A stretch of 64,000 nucleotides of DNA from Aegilops tauschii subsp. strangulata (GCF_002575655.3 NC_053038.3:141066885-141130884); one strand, 5' to 3'; positions 8,966 to 21,317 are shown, counted from the first letter of the stretch. Numbers and translations are program-made. The notes: generated by a model from the letters alone, not told the origin.

Positions 8966-11900
8966 CCTCGGCGTTATACAACTCACCGGAGCTGCTCCAA
9001 CGACGAAACCCTCCATCACAGCGGAGCAGTACCTAGGGCTCCATCTCCAGACGCCTAAGATCTTCTTCCCCTCCTCCGACAGCCAAGTCAGCCGGAGCAT
9101 CCTCACCGGCCAACCCAATCACGCTAAGATCGACATGGCTTCACCAAAGAGGTTGTACACTTGTTGCATCTCTTTTTTACTCTAGATGTTATATATATTG
9201 TCCACTAAGCAAACAGAGTAATGGGAAATACGATTATTTTATCCTACTATATGACAAGCAGTGAGGTACCAGGAAACTTAGCTATCCGTGATGGGCTCTC
9301 TTGAACGCTAGCATTATTTATCTCTGCGCGTTTGAGCTGTGCATTTGTCGATGGCCCTGGGAGTTGAGCTAGTAGGGCAGTGGCCTGGGTCCAAAGTAAT
9401 AGAAGTAGCAACAAAAACATTTTTTTAGTGTAGGCTTTTCCTTGCTCCAGCCTGCCTACTAGAATCGCTAGTGCTTGAAAGGAAAAGTGAATGAAAAACA
9501 TAGGAATTGGAAAGCTTCGTATGGTACTACTTTTCATGAATTTGGTGCAAAGGAATGGAGCAAAGGAAAACTGTAGGATTTGTTCCTTTAGTGTCTCCTT
9601 GAAAGAAAAACCGTAGGAATTTTAATTTCCACTTGCCCTCCTTTTCAAATTGCTATTCATGAAGCACAAGACTAAGAGATAGTAGCATAATAGCATTATA
9701 ACCATATATTTTCTTGTGGTTTGACTTAATCTCACCATGCTTCTTTGCATCCTGTGATCTTCCAATTCTTGTGAACCAAACACCCAGATTGGCAGAAATC
9801 CTGTGTTTTTAAATTCTCTGTTTTGCACGTGCATTCCTATCCTATTCCTGTCTATTTCCTATCCCTGCATTGTTAGAATCCTCAAATTCAAACAAGCCCT
9901 TACACAATTACTTCTGTTACAGATATGTGTCAAAGAAAACCTTGTGTGGTTTGTCCTGCTCCTGCGGTGCTGTGTTCCACCCCAGCTCAGCAATGACGGA
10001 AGGGTTCACCACAGCAGGGATCCGCTCTCCAGACCGTCTTTCACCGCCTCAGATCTTCTTCCCCGCCGCCGGCAGCCATGACAACTACATTACCATCATC
10101 AACTGAGCAGATGACCTTGAGGACTACACGGGTCCGCAAGAGAGGTCACACTCTTCCGCGTCTGCTTACATTATGCATCGCTTAATATGATGACATGCTA
10201 CTTTATCATCGTGTTCACCTATTAGACTCCGAGTCAGGTCCAAACTTATGCTGAAACTTGAGTTTTTAAATGGTTGTGGGGTACATATTGGGGCAGCAAT
10301 CAGTACTATCTGGTTAATCTTGGGTGTCTACTATGAGTTTCATGTTGGGTGCAAACAAACATTAAAGGAGCCATTATCTGTATTTTTTAAACTAAAGCTA
10401 TTATCTGCCTGCTATCATTGGTTTTGGGTCTATCCACAGTTTGCTACCATCACTCTGGATTTGTGCATGCACTCCTTACATAATCTCACTATGTTTTATT
10501 CCTATGCATGTCAGTTATTGTACACAATGGAACTAAACATGTAGAGCAAAAGAGACGAGCCTTGCGTGGCAATAAAATTTCATGCAGACGTCGCTCCATG
10601 GTGGGCGCAAAGGCAGCCTCCACCACCCATTTCGGATCGTAATAAAGAGGAAGATAACTGTTCTGAGGGAGATTCAGAAGCAGAAGACCACTCCTATTTA
10701 CCCCATGAGGTCTTCGCTCTAACTTGGCATGCTGCTGTTGGTAATATCATGCATATGGTGCCTTGCATTGCTTGCTGTATACATCAAATATGTCATCTAC
10801 TTAGTTTAGACATGCTTTGTGTCAATGCCATCTATTTAGTTTCCTTATCGTATATGTGAATTATGCAATGCCATCTTGTTTAGCCAGGCATCATATATGT
10901 GAATTTTGTAATGCCACGCTGGTTAGCCAGTCATCTTATATGTGAATTCTATCATGACATTATTTTTTTATTACGTGTTAAATTTGTCAACAATTTTAGT
11001 ACATTCAATTACTCTTCCTATGCATTAGCCATTCGGCACGGTCATGGAAAAATCTGGAGTGGAAACAAGGTCATCAGAGCAGACAATGCTATTTGACGAA
11101 GTGCATGTCTTGCTGGTTACAGATAGCTCCTCAGAGGAGGATTCAGAGACAGATGACCAGTCCTATTTCCCCCCCCCCCCCCCCGAGGTGCATGCTCTAA
11201 CTTGGCAGGGTTATGTTGCTCATATCGTGTGTATGGTATCTTGTATTGCTATGTCATTTGCTTAGTTTAGACATGCTTTGTGTGAATGCCACCTATTTAG
11301 TGTCTAATTACCATATATGTGAATTATGCAGTGCCATCTTGTTGCAAGACATTATATATGTGAATTATGCAATGCTATCTTGTTGCAAGGCATTATATAT
11401 CTGAATTATGCAATGTCATGCTGTTTAGCCAAGCGTCATATATGTGAATTATATCATGCCGTCCTTTTTTTGTGTTTCTCATTGCTTTTGTCAACAATGT
11501 TTGTATATTCAACTGCTCTTGCTGTGCATCAGCCATTCGAATTGGTGATGGAGAAATCTAGAGTGAAAACAAGGTCTTCACAGCAGACAATGCTACCTGC
11601 TGAAGCAGATATCTTGCTGGTTACAGATGGCTCTTCAGAGGAGGATTCAGAGGTAGATGACCAGTCCTATTATCCCCCTGAGGTGTATGCTCAAACTTGG
11701 CAGGGTTATATTACTCATATCATGCATATGTTGTATTGCAACGCTTAGTTTTTACATCATATACACGATATTGAATGCCACCTCCTTAGTTGACACATCA
11801 TATATGTGATTGCCCTCTGCTCACTTCCTTAGTATATAAATCATATATTTGAATTATATCATGCCATGATGTTTACATAGACAACATGTATCTGAATCAT

Positions 11901-13763
11901 AGCATGCCAACCCATTTTCTAAAGACATAATATAGTTATATCATCTCATCCTGTTTACATAGTCATCATATTTTGAATTATGTCATTCTATCCATGAATT
12001 ATATCATGCCATCATGTTTCCATCGACGACAACTTTGTGATTTACGGCATGCCAACCACTTTAATAGACACATCGTATAGTTATATCATGTCATCCTGTT
12101 TACATAGTCATCATATTTTGAAGTATGTCATTCTATCCTGTTTAGTTAGCCATCATACATGTGAAATTGTGTCATGCTATCCTGTTTAATTAGCCATCAT
12201 ATATTTGAAATTATGTCCTGCTATTCTGTTTGGTTAGACATCATAAATGTGAATTATTTCATGCCCTGTTTTCTTCCCTACTATCCATTGCACCTGTCTA
12301 TCTTACAATGTGTGTACATTCAATTACTTTTCTTTTTTATCAGCCATTTCAATTGGAGGGGGTGATGGCAGTATCTGTGGGAGTAAAAACACGGTCTTCA
12401 GAAAAGAACATGCTACCTGTCGATGGAGATAGAACCACGGTTGTACTTGCCCAAGAACCAGCCCCACCACACATAAGCCAGACTCACGCAGATTGTACCC
12501 CTACCCAGTTGGACAGAGAACCAGCTACACCCCTTCTAACCCCAACCCTAGCAGATAGTAACCCAGTTCCCGTTGACACAGCACCGTCTCCACCACAGAG
12601 CACCCAAAGACAAGCAGTTAGTAAGGCAACTGCAGTGCCCAAAGCACGAGGACCACCACTCCGAACCCCAAGTCAACGCTTAAAGCAGAAGAACAATTGT
12701 TCTCAGGTCAGGTTCCGAAGCTATGGTTCATACTACTTTGCTCTTGCATCACTGTATTTACTCATACCAACTAATTTCAAATTTGAAGGATGCAATTGAA
12801 ACTCCAATGCCGCAATAGGTATGTTTTAAACCTGTTTCTTTAACGTGTTTGCTGTTGTAACTTGCTCTATGTTGATTTCAGTTTCAATTGAATAAATAGT
12901 TATGTTCTCATGCCATGCACATTACAAGCGTTGTTATTGATGTGTAGTTTCCCACACTTATATTCTGTCTATGCTGCTTTGTCTTAAATACATATGATTC
13001 GAACTGTATCTATCTTGATTTGGCAACATAAACTAGAATGATATAGACCATACAGTGACCATACTACATAGATATATGTTTGTTTCATGCTGTTATCTTG
13101 TCCACCTTACTACTGAACTGGTTTACCAAAATGAGTTTCATATACTACATTGTAAACCTGTGATGTGTTTGTTTGTTTCTCTTTTAGAACGCAGATAAAA
13201 TATTGGAGAAGAGTACCCCATTATGTAATGGTAAAGGAAGTAATGCAGATAAGGTTCAAGATAGTGAGACATCCCTGTTGGTCTCCAAGAAAGCTGATAA
13301 AAACTATATTGAAGACAATGAGACAACCCCAAAGTCTTGTCTTGATGTAGTGTTGGAGTTACTGGCTACTACTGCTGGCACCAGCTCTTCGAACTTGCTG
13401 CCTGAATCAGTTCAGCTTCTTGAGTCTCAACTTCAAGTTGAAAGACATCGATCAGATGTTATGCGACAGGAAGCCGAAGGACTGAGGAAGTCCTTGCGGA
13501 ATTCAGATGCATACTTTCTGGTGCAACAACAAGTGCTGGAGGATTTAAGTGCCAAACAAGAGAAAGTTAATAAGCTTGCTAAGCATCTCGCCAGCATTGG
13601 GTACCCAGGATATTGTTTCTTGAGCTCTTCTGAAGTGGTTTCAGTTCTGGACTTGTTTTGCTGCGGCGTTTATATGCTGCTTTGTTCCCTCTATTTGCAC
13701 TGGTGGCGAACTTTGATGCCCAGTGGATGTAATATGTGTAATAGCCGTGATAGCCTAGCGTAA
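8966..13763 (+). CDS. Multi-exon gene of CACTA element G, function unknown
   Basis: Exons are bounded by AG/GT signals: 8966-9151, about 9986-10143, 10588-10740, 11029-11209, 11533-11704, 12344-12706, about 12787-12820 and 13188 to about 13610, with a possible stop at 13761. The first two exons share the motif P(K/Q)IFFP. The next three share an acidic SSEEDSE.DDQSY.PPE..A.TWQ block. The 12344 exon is Pro/Thr-rich. The last exon is Glu/Gln/Leu-rich and looks coiled-coil (about residues RHRSDVMRQEAEGLRKS and onward). Position beside the CACTA right end suggests a second ORF (TnpA-like DNA-binding or accessory protein), but I recognise no defined domain. Exon limits are predictions. A 16-base C run in one exon may shift frame. 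Confidence 0.45.
11029..11704 (+). repeat. Tandemly duplicated exon-intron unit (about 504 bp)
   Basis: Exons at 11029-11209 and 11533-11704 are near copies: both start CCATTCG after AG, encode MEKS.V.TRSS.QTML and end ACTTGGCAG/GGTTAT. Exon 10588-10740 carries a diverged copy of the acidic part, and exon 12344 a copy of the first part. The spacing of the two best copies is 504 bp. Confidence 0.8.
11169..11184 (+). repeat. (C)16 homopolymer in a predicted exon
   Basis: Sixteen C in the Pro-rich part of the exon 11029-11209. The sister exon has only the CCCCC equivalent. Length is probably unstable or an assembly weak point. Confidence 0.85.
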
Positions 13764-15169
13764 GTTGCTTGCTTATTTATTTCCTTGTTGTCTTGTTTAT
13801 TTGTTTTCTTGTAGTCAGTGCAGTTCTTTTTTCGCGGTTTGCTAGTGGCCCCAATAACCTATTTCTTAGAACTAGGCCACAATAACCATGGGCTACATAT
13901 TTACTGTAGTTAACATGGGCCTCCTACGGGCCGTAGAAACAATGCGCCTTCTAAGGGTCATAGAAACAATGAGCCTTCTGCGGCGTAGAAACAATGGGCC
14001 TTATACGGGCCGTAGACAGAATGGGCCTTCTACGGGTCGTATCATCAATGGGCCTTCTACGGGCCGTATGATCGGTTGGCAAACATGGGCCAATAACAGA
14101 CCAAATTATGGCCGTAAATGGGCTAGAGTTGAAATCGTCCGTTCATGCGCGGACCATAACGGGCCATCGTCAATCGGCCGTATTTGATGATGCTATGAAA
14201 ACGGCCCAACGTATTAACGGGCCATAAATGGGACGACTGTAACCACGGGCTGAATTTGGCTCACAAGCAGAAAATGATAGTAACAGGCCGTAAGTAAACG
14301 AATGCTGGAAATGAGCCCAAGAAAAAATGGGCCCTGAGAAGGCCGAAAGATAACATGGGCTGGAAACGGCCCAACAGAATAATGGGCCGTTAATGGGTAT
14401 AAAGTGATACACTGTTCATTACGGGCCTGTTTCACCACGTGCCGTTAATGGGTATAAAGTGATACACTGTTCATTACGGGCCATTTTTACCACGGGCCGT
14501 TAATGGGCCGAGAGTTACTAAGGGCCTCATATGGGCCGAAAGACGTCATGGGCCATACATGGGCCGGAAGTTAAAACGGGCTGGAATTATATTGGACGAC
14601 CCAGATGACGCTACTGGGCCTACTTCGGATAGGCCGTAAACGGGCCCTGGGTTAGCGGGCTGTAAATGGGCTATATGCGAACAGGTCGTTAACAGGCTTG
14701 CCGTGGGCCGGCCTGCCACCTTTTGACCAAGTCAAACCGGCCGGCCTTTTCACAGGAATGGGCCTCTTTTGGGCCGTGCCACGTGTCGACGTATCATAGG
14801 TGCTTTGGGTCCAACGAGTGGATGACATCTGTCCCAACGGTGAGCCGACACGTGTTTCCTCCAGCCAATGATGATTTTACACGTGGAAAATCCCCATTGG
14901 TCGGGGCTGTTAACGGGTTATCGGATCCAAAACCGGACCCGATAGCTTAACGGCGTTCCATTACGGTGGATGCCACATGTCAGTCACCCTTGATGAAAGC
15001 ACTTCTGTCACGCGCGATATATCGTCATGGAAGTGGACACTTCCGTGATGATAAATTTGGTAATGTCATGGAACACTTCTACGATAGCACAGGTATGACT
15101 ATCTTGATTCTGTCATAAAATCATCATGGATGTACATGCATGACAGAAAACGTGACCTACTGTGGCAAA
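13764..15169 (+). repeat. CACTA subterminal repeat region
   Basis: From about 13860 to 14780 the motif GGGCC occurs dozens of times, often as ATGGGCC, ACGGGCCGTA or GGCCGTTAATGGGC in both orientations. Arrays of short subterminal motifs are the binding sites of TnpA-type proteins in CACTA elements (established for En/Spm). The stretch 14386-14495 is a 55-bp tandem duplication. No gene is seen. Confidence 0.7.
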
Positions 15170-15204
15170 CACGTATCATCACGGAAGTGTATTTTTTTGT
15201 AGTG
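15170..15204 (-). repeat. CACTA right terminus of element G
   Basis: The reverse strand begins CACTACAAAAAAATACAC and continues TTCCGTGATGATACG. The next plus bases, CAC (15205-15207), would be one copy of a 3-bp target duplication; the partner is not available. Confidence 0.75.
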
Positions 15205-15289
15205 CACGTGGTGTCTCAGCGCGAAGAACTGTCGCAACGGTGCATACTCAGGGAGAACACTTATACATTGAAATTTAGTGAGGGATCCT
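15205..15289 (-). other. Copia leader fragment left of element B
   Basis: Sequence ending AAATTTAGTGAGGGATCCT belongs to the Angela-type leader and continues, after B, at 24388 with ACCATCTTATAATGC. The junction GGGATC/ATCTTATAATG restores the family's usual order (from memory). Confidence 0.65.
15285..15289. repeat. Target-site duplication of B, left copy (ATCCT)
   Basis: Pairs with ACCAT at 24388-24392. Both are one substitution from ATCAT, the expected uninterrupted Copia sequence. Confidence 0.6.
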
Positions 15290-15759
15290 TGTCGGTGTCA
15301 AAACTGGCGGATCTTGGGTAGGGGGTCCCAAACTGTGCGTCTGAGGTCCATGGTAACAGGAGACGGGGGACACGATGTTTACCCAGGTTCGGGCCCTCTC
15401 GATGGAGGTAATACCCTACTTCCTGCTTGATTGATCTTGATGAATATGAGGATTACAATAGTTGATCTACCACGAGATCATAATGGCTAAACCCTAGATG
15501 TCTAGCCTGTATGATTATGATTACCCCTACGGACTAAACCCTCCAGTTTATATTGACACCGGAGGGGACTAGGGTTGTACAAACTCGGTTACAGAGAAAG
15601 GAATCTTCATATTCGAATGCCAAGCTTGCCATCCACGCAAAGGAGACTCCTATCCGGACACAGGAGAGAGTCTTCTGTCTTGTATCTTCACGGCCCATCA
15701 GTCCGGCCCACGTCACATAGGTCGGACGCCCGAGGACCCCTTAATCCAGGACTCCCTCA
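15290..15759 (-). repeat. 3' LTR of element B
   Basis: 470 bp. Plus strand begins TGTCGGTGTCAAAAC and ends GGACTCCCTCA. In sense (minus) orientation it begins TGAGGGAGTCC. The sense-strand PPT (TAGTTCAGGGGTTGC) lies at 15760-15774. Confidence 0.9.
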
Positions 15760-16188
15760 GCAACCCCTGAACTAGGCTTCAATGACGATGTATCCGAGCA
15801 CAGATTGTCTTCGGCATTGCAAGGCGGGTTCCTCCTCCGAATACTCCAAACACCTCTCGAACACAGAGAACGTGTCCGGCTCTGTAAAACAAACACCACA
15901 CATATCCGCAGAGAGTATAATATTTTCATGAGTCCAATCTACTGACAACTTTCATAGCATGACATCACGTCGCCGCCCAGTCATTATTTCGAACCGTTTT
16001 TTAGCCTCCCGCTCCATGTTTCAAGATGTGGTTTTATTGGCACGTCTTGTCAAAGCAGAGATCATGTCCCCTTATTGCGGGATTCTCATCAATACGGGCA
16101 TGGGTAATCCAACCGCGCCGTTAGCACGGCCCTTGGGGAACATGGGAGTTTTAAGGCGAGTGGGGAGGCACTTGATATTCGCAGCCTT
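15760..16188 (+). other. Spacer between B 3' LTR and the antisense gene
   Basis: Holds the PPT (15760-15774, on minus) and upstream sequence of the plus-strand antisense gene. It is homologous, inverted, to 219-766. No gene seen. Confidence 0.6.
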
Positions 16189-16194
16189 TATAAA
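16189..16194 (+). promoter_or_regulatory. TATA box of the element B antisense gene
   Basis: CTTTATAAAGG lies 116 bp upstream of the ATG at 16305. Spacing is the same as in element A, and the orientation is opposite to gag-PR. Confidence 0.55.
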
Positions 16195-16304
16195 GGGATA
16201 AGGATTTCACGTTTTCACCCATGCCCTCTTTCTCTCTGGCCATCCATTCTCGAGCTCCAGCGCCCAAGCTTCCATCCTTTTCACCTCAAAAAATCACTCC
16301 GACC

Positions 16305-19300
16305 ATGTCTGGATCTAGAGCGCAGGGCAAGTGGATGGTCTCCTCCGTCAAGAAGAAGGACATCTTCACCATGCTCCGGGAGGCTGGGTACTTAGCCCAG
16401 GAGATCGCCCATCGGCTTCCCACAACGGGAAAGATCATCCCCACCCCGGAGCCCCATGAGAGGGTGGTATTAATCCCCCACTTCGTCTGTGGATTGGGAT
16501 TCCCTCTCCACCCATTCGTCTGCGGACTCATGTTCTACTACGGGGTGGGTTTCCATAATCTGGCCCCCAAACTCCTTCCTCAACATCTCGACATTCATTG
16601 TCGTGTGCGAGGCCTTCCTCCGCATCCCACCCCACTTCGGATTGTGGCTAAAGATCTTCAACGTGAAGTCGAAGGTGGTGGGTGGCAAACACGCAGAGTG
16701 CGGAGGCACCATGGTGAGCAAGATGCCCAACGTCACATGGCCCAAAGGTACCTTCATGGAGACCGTCAAAGGGTGGCAACAGCAGTGGTTCTATGTCACA
16801 GAGCCTCGCGACTACACCTGGGCCGCCGCTCCGAATTCCAGTCGGGAGCCCCGATGCGGCTCACCTCCTAGCTAGACAAGGGCCTGGACTGGTCTTCGTC
16901 GGACGAGCTGACAGCGCTTCAGACGTGCATTAGGAGCATGGTCGACAAGAACATCAAGCTCGTCAATGTGATCCAGGTGATGCTAGTTTGCTGGATCCTT
17001 CCATGCCAAAGCCGGACTTGCCATTTGTGGGAGTTCGATCCGGCCGAGCACCAGACCCTGCAACAGTTCTTCGGAACTATGCACGGAGTCATCTAGAAGG
17101 TGCTCTTCACGGCCAGCGAGACGTGGCCGAAGACGACCGAGGACCGTGGGCACGACATGGCCCATCCCGCCAGTACGGTAAGTCTTTCGTATTTCAAGGT
17201 GCATCCTTTACTTGCTTACTCAAGGAAGATGTCTAAGCTTTCCTATTTGTTCTTTCAGGGCTGGACAAAGAAGGTGGAGCGGATTCAGTGTCTGGCTCCG
17301 CTGCCCGAGGAACCAGATATCCCGCTTCTGATGAAGATGCTGGTTCCGGCGCCCTACTAGGCGCCGGAGAAAAAGGCCAAGGAGACCAGAAGTGGCCTCC
17401 GACGTAAGGGCACTTCGGACGTGACGTCCGAAGACGCCGGGACCCACTCCTCCCCCACCGAGGACGATGACGAGGAGGAGGAAAGCAATTCTCCTCGTGA
17501 GGGGGAAGGAAGAAAAGGGTGTCCTCCACGCATCTAGAGGCAGAGGCGTCCAAGAAGGGGAAGGTCTTCCTCGCGGATAACTCCACATGGGACATCGATA
17601 GTAGTTCGGAGTGGCGCCCTAGAGATAAGCCCCTGGCCGAATCGTGAGTACTCAAAGGCACTGATGCATTCATATATCCAGCCTCTTTACTTCATAGATT
17701 TAACATGTTGAATCATGCACTTGCAGTCCGTCTTGTTCCGACCTCGAGCGATCCTCATCTTCGGGGAATTTGCTGGATCCGAAGGTGATGGACAGCGGGT
17801 CCCTTCTAGCGGCCTCCTCTCCCAAGACTATGGAGGATGCTGAAGTGCTATCCCGAAGGACCCTCCCGGCTCAGGGGGAGGCACAGGAGGCCATCATGGT
17901 GGCGCCAGAGGATGATACCTCGGCCGCCGGACACATGGGGGAGCAGATCCCCATGGAGATTGGCGATAGGGGCCATATCCAATTCGGCCCCGTCCGAATA
18001 CGATCCCGGAGACCTATACGGCTCCAGAATCTGGCAAGCAGCCTCCTTCAAAAGAAGGAGGTGCACCAATTCCATCGGTGACCTCTGTCCATCCAGAGGC
18101 ACCGGATACTCTACTGGAAGCGCTGCAAAGCGCTTCCATTGTTGAGGAACACCGTATCCTTATGGGTACGGTGATTGAGAGGGTTCAGTCCGTTTAGAGC
18201 GGACTGACCGAAGCCTACACCAGCCTTCTAACATGATTTGAGGTAAGCGACGCAATTGTATAAAAAGAATGTCATAGTATAGACAGTAGCCCCTGAGACT
18301 CTGTCCGGTGTTCGGAAAGAAAAGCCGGACAAAGGATCAAGTAATTTTCGCACAAGACTAACCAAATATGTCTTATGTGAATATGCATGCATCATTGCTG
18401 GCTGCGACCTCTCATTCTGCCGAAGTCTCCGGACTAAAGCAGAGTCTGGAGCGGGCCGAGGAAGAGCTCGGCCGTGTAAAAAAGCAGCTAGAAGACAAGC
18501 AAGGTACGCAATGACCTTTTGTAGATCCAGAAAGGATGAATGATTTGTGCTGACCATAGTGCCATGATATTTGTTAGGAGCGGCGACCGAGGTGGAGACC
18601 CTCAAGAAGGCGCAGACCGAGGCCGAGGAGAGAGCGGCAAAGGAACAAGCCGCCCGCGAAAAGCATGAGGCCAGGGTCGGTGAGGTCCAGCAGGAGCTCT
18701 AGACGCCGTGAAGAAATGCCAGTCCTTGGAGCGCAACATTGCAGATCAAGAGTCTGAACTCACCAAGGCCCGCCAAAGCGCACAAGATGCCCGGGTCGAA
18801 GCCCAAGGCGCCCTCCAGGAAATCCAGGAGGCCAGGAAAATCATGGCGGGTAAGGCTTTTATTATGCAGAGGAAGTATGTGAAGAAAAGGTACCTCTTAC
18901 TGACCCGGATTTGGAGTTCTCCGGGGGCATTTGCGGATCTGCCGCGTAGTGTTTCCGATGTTGCAGAGTTCTTCTGAGCCGAAGAGGGGAGCTCAACAGA
19001 GAAGCTGTTCTGGTCGCAATACCTTGCGCCAGAGCATCCGGTGCCCTTGAGCGATCAGCTGAAATAGCTGACCGAACTGCATTGCGTGGCCGAACTGGCC
19101 ATGAAGGATTTGATAATCCGTTTGTGGCCGGCCGAAGCCATACCCAGCAGCTACTTCGGGCTCGTGAAGCGGCTGGTCAATGCCTTCCCTCGGCTTGATG
19201 CCATCAAGTGGTCGGTCTGCATCGAAGGTGCATGGATGGACTTCGCCCGTGTCAAGATACAGTGGGCGAAGATGGACGCTGTAAAGCTCGCGACCGAGGG

Positions 19301-19409
19301 ACCGCCCGCGGGACAGGAGCACCGCACGCTCGAGCAGTATTTTGAGGATGTCCTGAAGGGATCCCGCATTGTAGAGGGCCAGTGTTCAAAATACATTATC
19401 TTTGAATGA
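16305..19409 (+). pseudogene. Antisense PF04195-like gene of element B, spliced, broken
   Basis: The start is ATG 16305 (MSGSRAQGKWMVSSVKKKD). The conserved block HFVCGLGFPLHPFVCG...FYYG, then FLNISTFIVVCEAFLRIPPH and FGLWLKIFNV, matches the plant 'putative gypsy type transposon' family (PF04195, from memory). Frame shifts lie near 16565 and 16835. Later exons, separated by introns with GT/AG signals (for example near 17178-17258 and 18504-18578), encode an acidic region and Glu/Ala/Lys-rich coiled coil (18416-18850). The final exon (about 18990-19409) contains YFGLVKRLVNAFPRLDAIK and ends at TGA 19407-19409. No enzymatic motif is seen. The gene runs opposite to gag, towards it. Function is unknown, and the copy is broken. 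Confidence 0.65.
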
Positions 19410-20639
19410 AGTCATTCATATTGTCCCTTCCTTTATTATGAAACAAAGCTGTTATGTAATATAATGCTTGTTGTTTTAAAATTTTACCACCTATGGGGCC
19501 GTTTTATTAAATCTGAGAGTTGGCCAGTCGCCGGCTTCAGCCCCCACGTAGGTAGTACGGGGGTGTTTGGGATGGAATCTAAACACTCTTGATCCAATAA
19601 TTTTGTCCTTGAAGGAGGTATTTAGTGCAACGAACCAGGCAATCGGACTATGTGGCTTTATCACCCTCACTTATCCATAGGAGTTTGACAATAGAAATGT
19701 AGGCGCAACCCCTAGTTAGTATTTAATCCGGACTAGGGTGCTGTAAACACCTGATCGGACAGAGGCCGATTCATCGCATAATGCGGAAACAATCGCAAAA
19801 GAGTTTTAACCTCCGAATAGCCGACCTGCTCTAGCCGCATCATGATAGTTAGTTTTCAGCTTTCTATACTGAGGTGTTTGCTCGGATAAACCAGAAACAC
19901 AATCGCAGTAGTTCTCCCTTTACTACCTTAGCCAATAGGATGGAACGTAAGATAGCAAGCACAGGAGCCGGGCAACCCAACTATTGACAAAAGACATGAT
20001 TCGGAGCCGATGCATATAATGCTAAAATTCGGGGTGTCGAACAGTACTGTAAAAAGTGTTCGGACTTCGGTGCCGTAGTATGGAGCACAATGAAGCCCCT
20101 GGCGAATTAAAGCGTACCAAAGTGTACGGGTGCAATCGATAAGAATAATAAGATGAAGTAGTAAGCTAGTGCCACGTAAGTTGGGACGCAAACTGTTTCC
20201 ATTATAATTTGATTGATACGTCAAAGCGTATTTGTACAAATAGTGCGATAAGCAACCTGGCTATTTAACATGCCAAGACCAAGGGGGAGCTGCGTGCGGG
20301 TCCTGAGAACAGGTAGAACGATCGTCAAGAAGAGCATCTAGAGATTCCCCCACACGTCTATACTGCTTGCCGCCTTGGTATATCTATCCTTCGAAGGGAC
20401 CGATGATCAGGCTGTCGGGAGGGGCCTGGACCAAAAAATGGTAAAAAGGAAAAGGAAAATTATGTGTGTGAGCCGTATGATGGGCCACAATAAAGTTATG
20501 CCTCCGTCTATGCCCATGGTATTTTGAGTGTGTAGTTATGTACGCGCGGTACGTACGCCGCCATTTGGTCGGGACTGAGACGGAGGCCAAATAGCTACTC
20601 GAGCTCTTGACGAGCTGGACTGTCCTGCTGCAGAGTAGT
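19410..20639. other. Intergenic region between antisense gene and protease of B
   Basis: No RT, RNase H or integrase homology is seen on either strand. It contains PPT-like GGGG motifs on minus (near 19537 and 20092). This is where pol would be in an autonomous relative. Confidence 0.6.
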
Positions 20640-21317
20640 CTAGACTCGTTTGACAGTGTCCGCGAGGTTGGCCACTGAATTAAGGTTCTGCTTGATAAGG
20701 CCGCTCTGTACTTCTGCTGCTAGAGCTGCGGTGTGCTCCTCAGTATGGAGGGAGCGCTCCGTGTTTCCATTGACTGTTATGACACCGCGTGGTCCGGGCA
20801 TCTTGAGTTTGAGATAAGCATCGTGTGCCATCGCATTGAATCGGGCAAATGTAGTTTGTCCAAGCAGTGCATGATAACCGCTGCGGAAGGGGACGATGTC
20901 GAAGATCAACTCTTCTCTTCGGAAGTTGTCCGGAGATCCGAAGACAACTTCCTATGTGATTGAACCCATGCAGCGGGCCTCTACCCCTGGTATTACTACT
21001 TTAAATGTAGTTTTTGTGGGCTTGATTCTAGATGGATCAATGCCCATTTTGCGGACTGTATCCTGATAGAGCAGGTTGAGGCTGCTGCCGCCATCCATGA
21101 GGACTCGCGTGAGGTGGAATCCATCAATTATTGGGTCAAGGACCAGTGCGGCTGTACCGCCATGACGGATACTAGTCGGATGGTCCCTGCGATCGAAAGT
21201 GATCGGGCAGGAAGACCATGGGTTGAATTTTGGGGCGACTGGCTCTACCGCATAGACGTCCCTGAGCGCACGTTTGTGCTCCCTCTTGGGGATATGGGTA
21301 ACGTATATCATGTTCAC
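20640..21317 (-). pseudogene. Aspartic protease region of element B
   Basis: Minus reads a retropepsin-like domain with LMDGGSSLNLLY (a DGGS active-site variant of D[T/S]G, common in plant Gypsy) and ALLGQTTFARFNAMAH downstream. A TAG stop at 20952-20954 splits the frame, in a context where relatives probably have Gln. The frame then stops at 20640 without continuing into RT. The role would be Gag maturation. Confidence 0.75.

Larger units (their letters stand above)
10780..12260 (+). repeat. Degenerate intronic repeat (CATATATGTGAATTATGCAATGCCAT-type units)
   Basis: The introns between the duplicated exons hold many diverged units built on CATATATGTGAATTATG and ATGCCATCTTGTTTAGCC, spaced about 40-50 bp. 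Most are at 10850-10950, 11300-11460 and 11780-12260. Confidence 0.7.
7217..15204 (+). mobile_element. CACTA element G, right part with cargo gene
   Basis: The right terminus at 15204 ends ...TTTTTTTGTAGTG; on the reverse strand this is CACTACAAAAAAATACAC, a CACTA-superfamily terminus. Inside it are subterminal GGGCC-rich repeats (13860-14780) and, further in, a plus-strand multi-exon gene (8966 to about 13763). No matching left TIR is visible in the window. Either the left end is deleted or it lies beyond element F. The left limit given here is arbitrary. To the right, Copia leader sequence resumes at 15205, so G appears inserted in the Copia element. Confidence 0.65.

Noticed and set aside
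7290..13763. Ordinary host gene
   Set aside because: It directly adjoins CACTA subterminal repeats and terminus, has duplicated exons and no known protein family, so it is treated as transposon cargo, with moderate confidence.
13860..14780. CRISPR-like or satellite array
   Set aside because: Motifs are short, in both orientations and irregularly spaced; they are CACTA subterminal repeats in a plant genome.
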